This document shows, piece by piece, positions 16,355 through 21,519 of a stretch of 21,519 nt of DNA. This DNA is from an uncultured Clostridium sp. Its GTDB lineage: Bacteria; Bacillota; Clostridia; TANB77; CAG-508. Every line of letters starts with the position of its first letter. Positions within the stretch are counted from its first letter, which is position 1. The stretch is taken from contig CAMSEX010000007.1 in the NCBI GenBank assembly GCA_947057875.1, positions 1 through 21,519 of the forward strand, in the 5' to 3' direction. Below the pieces are notes generated by a model. It was not told the origin of the DNA. It searched no databases and was given only the letters and a program-made list of their open reading frames with translations. A program made the translations under genes and the position numbers.

Positions 16355-16726
16355 ATGACAAATTCAAGGCGGAATAAAATAATAAAAATTTTATCACAAG
16401 AAATTGCTAAGCATTCTAATAAGTTAAAAGTAATTTCTGCAATGGACGAAGATGTTAGCAAAAAAAATGGTCATCTTCTGCCAACAATATGGCTGCCTTA
16501 CATCGACATGTCAAAAATCAGCGCGGATCACAAAAAGTATTCTGCAATTATTGCCGATTTGAAAACTGTACAAAAAGCAATACGAAACAAAGAAAACTCA
16601 GCTATATTAACTTCCGTTGATAATGCAGGCATGTCACCAGTTGAACTGTGTGACTCACTCGACGCTGCTTTTGGCTCTTTTAATTATGAAAACGATGGAT
16701 TCTCGGATGAATTTTATTTTTACTAA
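16355..16726 (+). CDS. Uncharacterised 123-residue protein, divergent from bceA
   Basis: I do not recognise this protein. It is soluble: no signal peptide and no membrane segment. The N-terminus is basic (TNSRRNKIIKIL), the middle is mixed helix-like (ADHKKYSAIIADLKTVQKAI), there is a single Cys at 99, and the tail is acidic and aromatic (FNYENDGFSDEFYFY). The gene is real on several counts: a sigma-A promoter with 17-bp spacing, AAAAGGAG seven bases before the ATG, and a GC-rich hairpin after the stop. It is the only plus-strand gene of the window and sits between the bceAB operon and the kinase/regulator operon of the Bce module, beside the likely shared operator. Context suggests a member of that regulon, but no function can be assigned. 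Confidence 0.8.
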   Translation: MTNSRRNKIIKILSQEIAKHSNKLKVISAMDEDVSKKNGHLLPTIWLPYIDMSKISADHKKYSAIIADLKTVQKAIRNKENSAILTSVDNAGMSPVELCDSLDAAFGSFNYENDGFSDEFYFY

Positions 16727-16736
16727 AAAGTCTCCT

Positions 16737-16779
16737 ACCGCCTGCCCCAAGCAATATCGGGGCAGGCGGTTGCCGTTTT
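16737..16779. terminator. GC-rich bidirectional terminator between the 123-residue gene and bceS-like gene
   Basis: A perfect 12-bp stem (ACCGCCTGCCCC/GGGGCAGGCGGT) with a 10-base loop lies between two convergent stops. A run of four T follows on the plus strand, after five spacer bases. On the minus strand a run of five T follows after GGAGAC. It probably ends both the plus-strand gene and the regulator/kinase operon. Confidence 0.75.
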
Positions 16780-17788
16780 ATTCTCCCAACTTTTTATTTC
16801 TCGGAATCAGAATTGTTATTTTCGTATATTCATTTTCTTTACTTTCTGCTTCCATTTCCATACCCAATTCTTCGCACAATCTTTTGCACAAATATAATCC
16901 AATTCCTGTAGACTTTTTTTGTCTTCTTCCATTTGTTCCTGTAAAACCCTTCTCAAAAATGCGGTCAATCTCACTTGCCTTAATTCCAATTCCATTATCT
17001 TTTAAGCACAACTCCACATTTTCTTTATTTTCCTTAATACCAATTTGTATTACTGGACTTTTCTCACTTTTATACTGAACACTATTCATCATAATTTGGT
17101 TCAAAATAAATTCCAGCCACTTTTCATCCGTGTATGCAAACACTTCGCCATTTTCCACATCCACTTTCATTCTATTTTGTATCATCACTCTTTTATTTCT
17201 TGCCAGCACACTTTTTACAACTTCTCCCAAATCCACTTTTCGTATCATAAAATCATTGGAAACTTGGTCAAGCCTTGCATAAAAAAGCGCCTGTTCCACG
17301 TAATTATTAATTTGCTCTAGTTCCTCTTCTAACTTTTGCATCACTTCTGATTTATGATTTTCACAAAGTAGTTTGCCAGACGTAATCGGGTTTTTTACCT
17401 CATGCACCCAACTTTCAATATATTCCTTGTACTCTTTTTGCACTGTTTTAACTTGGTTCACATTCTCTAGCATCGACTTACTGGCTCTCTTCAAAATCTG
17501 AAAATGTGCCAAATTTTCCTCCCTTCGAGGCTTTTCTAAAATTTCTGAAATTAAATATTTTTCCTCCAAGCCATCCATAATTTTGTTAATACTTTTAAAG
17601 TACGCTCTTTTTTTCCAAAAATTCACAACAAATCCAATCCAAAAAAATATATTTGAAATAAAAATCATAATCCATACTACATTCTTCTCTACTCTCATCG
17701 CTTTCAAATAAGCCACAACAACTGTGCAATATACAACAAATCCTAAAATATAATTTATTTTGTCTTTTACATATTTGCTAAACCTCAT
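16778..17788 (-). CDS. bceS: BceS-like intramembrane-sensing histidine kinase
   Basis: A 336-residue kinase. Two N-terminal membrane segments (about 13-30 and 38-56) are joined by a loop of only a few residues, so there is no real sensor domain outside the cell. This is the intramembrane-sensing type, which takes its signal from a BceAB transporter. The H-box is ESWVHEVKNPI with phospho-acceptor His129. The ATPase domain has the N-box NQIMMNSVQY, G1 DNGIGI, the F-box-like RIFEKGFTG and G2 GIGLYL. It overlaps the upstream regulator gene by 4 bp (ATGA), so translation is coupled. It phosphorylates the BceR-like regulator. It ends eight bases from the hairpin shared with the convergent gene. Confidence 0.9.
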   Translation of the reverse strand: MRFSKYVKDKINYILGFVVYCTVVVAYLKAMRVEKNVVWIMIFISNIFFWIGFVVNFWKKRAYFKSINKIMDGLEEKYLISEILEKPRREENLAHFQILKRASKSMLENVNQVKTVQKEYKEYIESWVHEVKNPITSGKLLCENHKSEVMQKLEEELEQINNYVEQALFYARLDQVSNDFMIRKVDLGEVVKSVLARNKRVMIQNRMKVDVENGEVFAYTDEKWLEFILNQIMMNSVQYKSEKSPVIQIGIKENKENVELCLKDNGIGIKASEIDRIFEKGFTGTNGRRQKKSTGIGLYLCKRLCEELGMEMEAESKENEYTKITILIPRNKKLGE

Positions 17789-18450
17789 ATTTGATATCCT
17801 TGTCCTCTTTTCGTTTCAATAAAATTTTCTACTCCTATTTCTTTCAATTTTTCTCGCAACCTTGTCACAATTACACTCAAGCTATTATCATCAGCATACA
17901 CACCATGATCCCACAAATAATCAATAATTTCCTCTCTTGACACAATTTTTTCTGGATTGCACAAAAGATAATACAACGTCTTAAACTCTGTTTTGGTTAG
18001 TTCTACCGTTTTTTCTTCATGTGAAATAACCGATTTTAAAATATCCAAAGTTACTTTTTGATACTGAATTTTAGTCTTCTCCTCTTTCGGATAAGCTCGT
18101 TTTAACAAATTTTGAATACGCGCCAGCAAAATCGGCACATTATATGGTTTTTCAATATAATCATCTCCACCTAATATCATACCATTGAGCTCGTCCATTG
18201 CCGTATTTTGACTAGTTACAAAAATAATTGGCATATTTGATTTAGCACGTATTTTACTACAAATTTCATATCCTGTTTGTCCTGGCAAATTAACATCCAG
18301 CAGAACCAACTGCGGATTTTTTTCTAAAACTATTTGTGTTACATTTTCAAAATCACAAATCGCCTCTACCTCATAGCCACTATTTTGTAATAAAATTTTC
18401 AATTCTTCACGAATTTGCTGGTCATCCTCCACCACAACAATTTTAAACAT
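17785..18450 (-). CDS. bceR: BceR-like OmpR-family response regulator
   Basis: A 221-residue regulator. The receiver domain (1-120) has the acidic pair in VVEDD (9-10), phospho-acceptor Asp52 (LLDVNLPG), the conserved Thr/Ser (FVTSQ) and Lys in EKPYNVP. The C-terminal winged-helix domain (about 128-221) has LTKTEFKTLYYLL and DDNSLSVIVTRLREKL, then GQGYQI at the end, typical of the OmpR family. The Shine-Dalgarno AAGGAGG lies four bases before the ATG. It overlaps the kinase gene by 4 bp and follows the CmpB-like gene by 12 bp, so the three form one operon. Its likely target is the palindrome upstream of the bceA-like gene. BceR identity rests on kinase type and the adjacent bceAB genes. Confidence 0.9.
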   Translation of the reverse strand: MFKIVVVEDDQQIREELKILLQNSGYEVEAICDFENVTQIVLEKNPQLVLLDVNLPGQTGYEICSKIRAKSNMPIIFVTSQNTAMDELNGMILGGDDYIEKPYNVPILLARIQNLLKRAYPKEEKTKIQYQKVTLDILKSVISHEEKTVELTKTEFKTLYYLLCNPEKIVSREEIIDYLWDHGVYADDNSLSVIVTRLREKLKEIGVENFIETKRGQGYQI

Positions 18451-18462
18451 TCGTCCTCCTTG

Positions 18463-19107
18463 TTAAAATTTCTCTTTTTTATTCGCAAAAATTCTATCCA
18501 TATATTCATCTGGATAATGTTCATCTAAAAACTCATCCATTTCATTCTCAGGTCCAATATTTCTCTTTCTCTCAAACTGCCTATATGCTGCCATACACGA
18601 AATGTGAATGTCCAAAACCATAAAAATCACAACAAACATTGTAACTAGTTTAAGTTTCTTTTGACTTACAATTTTTTTAATATTCTGCAAAATTGAATCC
18701 ATAAATGTCACATATAAAATACCTGCAATTCCCCAATATGTACAATGTAGCAAACTTGTCCTGCCATTTAGATTGAAATATAAATAAGAATAATCCCATG
18801 AAATTGTGCCAAAAACATATTCTTGCAAATAAGAACATGCATATTCTGTCACTCCGCCAAGCAGCATCGTAATAAAAAACACTTTAGCCTTATTTTGTCT
18901 ATCCATGTTATTTAAAACCATATAATACACCATCATTCCAATGCCGTAAACTGGTGTAAAAGGTCCATATACCAAACCTTGCCTTGACTCAAAAAATCCT
19001 TTTTGGAACAAAACCACAATCATTTCATAAACATAACCAATCACACTTCCCAAAACAAACAGCCAAAACAGAATGATAAATTCTTCCAAAAACCTTCTTT
19101 TTTCCAT
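18463..19107 (-). CDS. CmpB-family (putative ABC-transporter type IV, PF06541-like) membrane protein
   Basis: An integral membrane protein of about 214 residues. Family features are GSVIGYVYEMIVV, the GLVYGPFTPVYGIG motif, GGVTEYACSYLQEYVFG and WDYSYLYFNLNGRTSL followed by CTYWG, as in the family named putative ABC-transporter type IV. Four to five membrane segments are evident. No ATPase partner lies next to it, and the transport role of this family is not established. The ATG at 19107 is preferred over the one at 19122, because GGAG lies nine bases before it while the upstream ATG has no ribosome site. It is the first gene of the operon with the BceR- and BceS-like genes, so it may take part in the same envelope response. 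A sigma-A type promoter lies at 19221-19249. Confidence 0.8.
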   Translation of the reverse strand: MEKRRFLEEFIILFWLFVLGSVIGYVYEMIVVLFQKGFFESRQGLVYGPFTPVYGIGMMVYYMVLNNMDRQNKAKVFFITMLLGGVTEYACSYLQEYVFGTISWDYSYLYFNLNGRTSLLHCTYWGIAGILYVTFMDSILQNIKKIVSQKKLKLVTMFVVIFMVLDIHISCMAAYRQFERKRNIGPENEMDEFLDEHYPDEYMDRIFANKKEKF

Positions 19108-19220
19108 ATTTTTATTCTCCATATTTTTATTTCATGATATTATTATTTCCATTATTTGATATTGAATTAGCTTTCAGAAATTTTACAATTTATGCCGATT
19201 ATTCATTTCCTATTATTTCT

Positions 19221-19249
19221 GTTATAACATAAAATTAAAATTTTGTTAA
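19221..19249 (-). promoter_or_regulatory. Sigma-A-type promoter of the CmpB-bceR-bceS operon
   Basis: On the minus strand TTAACA (19249-19244) and TATAAC (19226-19221) are 17 bp apart; each differs from consensus at one base. The leader to the start codon at 19107 is about 110 bases long. A half site CTTACAAG resembling the Bce operator arm lies just upstream of the -35. Confidence 0.6.
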
Positions 19250-19401
19250 GGGAATTCTTGTAAGTTTAAGAAAAGATTAAGATTTCAAATTCTGCATTTT
19301 CATATCCCCAACACTCTTAATCAGTAAAACAGCCTTCCTATCCATACAAAATTTTTATTATTTTATAATATAACACAAAAATGTCATATTATAACCCAAA
19401 C

Positions 19402-19429
19402 AAAAAATACTCCTGAATTCAAGAGTATT
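19402..19429 (-). terminator. Rho-independent terminator of the murF-ddl operon
   Basis: The stem AATACTC/GAGTATT with an internal TGAATTCA-like loop is followed on the minus strand by a run of six T. It lies about 57 bp after the ddl stop codon, beyond the palindrome at 19452-19483. Confidence 0.75.
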
Positions 19430-19451
19430 CCTATTTTTATCAATTTTTATT

Positions 19452-19483
19452 TTTAAATATGACATTAAAATGTCATATTTAAA
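19452..19483. repeat. 32-bp palindrome (15-bp arms, 2-bp centre) with a third arm copy at 19379-19389
   Basis: The arms at 19452-19466 and 19469-19483 are perfect reverse complements; the core is ATATGACATT/AATGTCATAT. The same AATGTCATATT recurs at 19379-19389. The middle arm can therefore pair with either outer copy, one pairing enclosing the ddl terminator hairpin. There is no T-run directly after the palindrome on the minus strand, so it is not a standard terminator. Confidence 0.75.
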
Positions 19484-19485
19484 TT

Positions 19486-20733
19486 TTATTTCATTTTTCC
19501 TTTTATTCCCATTTTCGGACTTCCCTGCATCGCCAAAATATTCTGATCATACGAAAATGTTAACTTTTCACGTTCACGATGTCTCTTGAGTGCAATTTCA
19601 ATCACTTGATCCATTTCTTGCTCAAATGTTTTTCCACTTGCTTCCCACAAATAATAAGATAGTGCTCCCGGGATCGTGTTAATTTCATTCACATATACTT
19701 TTTCTGTTTGGGTATCCATCAAAAAATCAATTCGCGCAACACCACTGCATCCTAAGACTTTAAATGTTTCTTGCGCTAAACTTTGAATTTCATCTCTTTT
19801 TTCATCTGGAATTTCTGCTGGCAACTTTTTGCTAGAAGCTGCCATTCCCTTGCCACCTCCCAATTTTCCATTTCCAGCTTTCGCACCTGCAATTCCTTTC
19901 ATACCAGCCTTACTTTTAGCAGCATTTCCGCCCATATATTTATCTGCATAACTTAAAATTTCATCAGAAAAAAATGGTTCTTCGCAAACAGAAGCCTCTG
20001 TTTGCGCAATATTTCCAATCACAGAGCAATTAATTTCCTTCAAATTTTCGACTGCTTTTTCTACAATCATACGGTCTGAAAATTCCATTGCAAACTCAAT
20101 CGCTTCTTCCAATTCTTGCCTATTTTTCGCTTTTCTAATTCCCACACTAGAACCTAAATTTCCGGGCTTCACAATCACAGGGAATTCCATTTTTTCTGTT
20201 ATTTGGTTCAAATATTTTTCCTCATCTTTTATGTATTCCATGCTATAAAAAGATACATAATCAACTACTGGAAGTCCAGATTCCTTCAAGACTTTTTTCA
20301 TTAAAATTTTATCCATACCGATACTTGAAGCCAAAATATCTGGTCCTACATATGGAATTCCAAGCATATTTAAGAAACCAGCTATCGTTCCATCTTCGCC
20401 ATTGGTTCCATGCATAATCGGAATCGCAACATCAATCGTATTTAGCACTTTTTTTCCAATCATTGGCGCTGGACAACGCATTACTTTTACGCCATTTCCA
20501 TCATTGACCACACAAACCTTATAACTTCTCTTTAGCAAAACTTCCATGTCTTTATATTGGTATAAATCTAACAAATCGTCTCCTGTATACATGACACCTT
20601 CTTTTGAAATGTAAATCGGAACAAGTTCATACTTTTCTGGATCTAAAGCTGAAATTGCTTGTGACATGGTAATTACTGCAATTTCATGTTCCACAGACTT
20701 TCCCCCAAAAAATATCCCTAATTTAATTTTCAT
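19486..20733 (-). CDS. ddl: D-alanine--D-alanine ligase with an unusual Gly/Ala/Lys-rich insertion
   Basis: An ATP-grasp ligase that joins two D-Ala for the peptidoglycan stem. Visible family residues are FFGGKSVEHE with Glu15, HGTNGEDG (108-115), VIVKPGNLGSSVGI (187-199), YADKY (262-266; the Lys-Tyr pair is typical of D-Ala ligases rather than VanA-type), ARIDF (Arg334) and NEINTIPG (349-356). At 415 residues it is longer than the usual 340-370. About 25-35 residues at 268-300 form a low-complexity stretch rich in Gly, Ala and Lys (motifs AAKSKAG, GIAGAKAG, KLGGGKG) in the loop that normally closes the active site. There is also a C-terminal extension ending GIKGKMK. AAGGAG precedes the ATG. 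It starts 21 bp after murF, with which it forms an operon. Confidence 0.9.
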   Translation of the reverse strand: MKIKLGIFFGGKSVEHEIAVITMSQAISALDPEKYELVPIYISKEGVMYTGDDLLDLYQYKDMEVLLKRSYKVCVVNDGNGVKVMRCPAPMIGKKVLNTIDVAIPIMHGTNGEDGTIAGFLNMLGIPYVGPDILASSIGMDKILMKKVLKESGLPVVDYVSFYSMEYIKDEEKYLNQITEKMEFPVIVKPGNLGSSVGIRKAKNRQELEEAIEFAMEFSDRMIVEKAVENLKEINCSVIGNIAQTEASVCEEPFFSDEILSYADKYMGGNAAKSKAGMKGIAGAKAGNGKLGGGKGMAASSKKLPAEIPDEKRDEIQSLAQETFKVLGCSGVARIDFLMDTQTEKVYVNEINTIPGALSYYLWEASGKTFEQEMDQVIEIALKRHREREKLTFSYDQNILAMQGSPKMGIKGKMK

Positions 20734-20754
20734 TCTATCGTTCTCCTTCTTATT

Positions 20755-21519
20755 TTATAGATAATTATCTGGCAAATCATTTTCCAATAAAACAACTGTA
20801 TGATTGCTGGTAATTCGCCTCATTTCTTGCAAAGCTTCCTCCAAATTTTTGGCAACAAATGTATTTTGTGTTGGATAATGCTTATCTTGCAAACCTTTTA
20901 AAATCGGCAAAGTTTGCTTTTCTCCTACTAAAATTACATAGTCAGCGCTCTCTGCCGCTTTTTTTCCCAGCTCTCGATTAATTTCTTCTGCTTTATCGCC
21001 TAATTCCACAATTCCTGGCGTTATCAAAACACGTTGTTTTGCCTCAAATGATTTCAATACTTCTAACGCCATTTTAGCACCTTTTATATTGGAATTATAA
21101 GCATCATCAATAATAATGCTTCCATTTGGATTTTGCTTTAACTCTAATCTGTGCGATACAGGCTTCAAATATTTCGCTCCCATTTTGATTTCTTCTGCCG
21201 TCATTCCTAATTTATCTGCAATAGCAACTGCTCCTACAATATTTAGAATATTTAATTTTCCTAATAATTTTGTTTTAATTTGAATTTTTTCTCGATTTGG
21301 CAAAAGGACATCAAAACTAGAACCACGCTCTGTAATACGAATATTTTCTGCATAATAATCTGCACTTTTATTCAAACCAAATTTGACTGCATTTTGTGGA
21401 AGTTTGGAATTTCTAATATTTTCATCTTCCCAAATCACAAATGCCAAACCCTTTTGTGGAAGCGCATCCAGCAATTCTAGTATTGTCTTTCTAACATTAT
21501 CTAAGTACTTAAATGAGTC
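20755..21519 (-). CDS. murF: UDP-N-acetylmuramoyl-tripeptide--D-alanyl-D-alanine ligase, C-terminal part (5' end beyond window)
   Basis: The frame is open to the window edge, so only the last 254 residues are present; the N-terminal domain and the ATP P-loop lie outside. The visible part has the end of the central Mur ligase domain (LLGKLNILNIVGAVAIADKL) and the C-terminal domain with SHRLELKQNPNGSIIIDDAYNSN, close to the MurF pattern R-L-E...DDSYNANP, then LITPGIVELGD. MurF adds D-Ala-D-Ala, the product of the ligase encoded next, to the UDP-MurNAc-tripeptide. The order murF-ddl on one transcript fits this pathway. The ORF has a TTG at 21474, but upstream in-frame codons (DSFKYLDNVRKTIL) continue, so this is not the true start. 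Confidence 0.85.
   Translation of the reverse strand, partial: DSFKYLDNVRKTILELLDALPQKGLAFVIWEDENIRNSKLPQNAVKFGLNKSADYYAENIRITERGSSFDVLLPNREKIQIKTKLLGKLNILNIVGAVAIADKLGMTAEEIKMGAKYLKPVSHRLELKQNPNGSIIIDDAYNSNIKGAKMALEVLKSFEAKQRVLITPGIVELGDKAEEINRELGKKAAESADYVILVGEKQTLPILKGLQDKHYPTQNTFVAKNLEEALQEMRRITSNHTVVLLENDLPDNYL

Larger units (their letters stand above)
19108..19485. other. 378-bp intergenic region without a gene
   Basis: No coding sequence is credible here. It holds the promoter of the regulator operon (19221-19249), an AT-rich stretch at about 19250-19378 in which I see nothing specific, the ddl terminator (19402-19429), and a long palindrome (19452-19483) with an extra copy of its arm near 19379. 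Confidence 0.7.

Noticed and set aside
19260..19330. Possible small leader peptide upstream of the CmpB-bceR-bceS promoter
   Set aside because: The only minus-strand frame with a start (about eight codons) lies upstream of the promoter and has no good ribosome site.

Overview
The window is AT-rich DNA with small intergenic gaps, Gram-positive type Shine-Dalgarno sites (AAAGGAG, AGGAGG) and an envelope gene set (thioester adhesin, Bce-type module, BmrCD/LmrCD-like exporter, DUF4179-type anti-sigma factor, murF-ddl pair). This points to a low-GC Bacillota, most likely a member of Clostridia. The genus cannot be read from the sequence. All genes but one lie on the minus strand. I saw no tRNA, rRNA, CRISPR array, transposase or phage gene.

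Layout, low to high coordinates. (1) 1-6526: two large secreted surface proteins. One is cut by the window edge (lectin-like, VWA-like and Ig/OmpL47-like modules). The other is a complete 1303-residue adhesin with an N-terminal Cys-Gln thioester domain, four stalk repeats and a C-terminal membrane anchor. (2) 6656-10156: a two-gene heterodimeric ABC exporter with one canonical and one degenerate ATP site. (3) 10280-11976: an ECF-like sigma factor gene broken by a +1 frame change into a region 2 ORF and a region 4 ORF, overlapping a membrane-anchored putative anti-sigma factor gene. (4) 12066-16172: a four-gene operon, bceA-like ATPase, bceB-like permease, permuted NlpC/P60 (YiiX-like) cysteine hydrolase and TVP38/VTT membrane protein. 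(5) 16355-16726: the only plus-strand gene, an unrecognised 123-residue protein with its own strong promoter. (6) 16778-19107: a CmpB-family membrane protein, a BceR-like regulator and a BceS-like kinase in one operon. (7) 19486-21519: ddl and the C-terminal part of murF.

How it fits together. Parts 4 to 6 look like a complete BceRS-BceAB cell-envelope stress and peptide-antibiotic resistance module. A perfect 18-bp palindrome containing TTACA-N4-TGTAA, the known BceR-type operator pattern, lies between bceA and the divergent 123-residue gene, so one operator may serve both. The hydrolase and the VTT protein behind bceAB, and the nearby ddl/murF genes, give the neighbourhood a cell-wall theme. 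The adhesin cluster at the other end is a separate surface-attachment theme.

The most notable points are the predicted covalent (thioester) adhesin without a sortase motif, the split sigma factor, the uncharacterised divergent gene sharing the Bce operator region, the unusual Gly/Ala/Lys-rich insertion in Ddl, and a 32-bp palindrome with a third copy of its arm around the ddl terminator.
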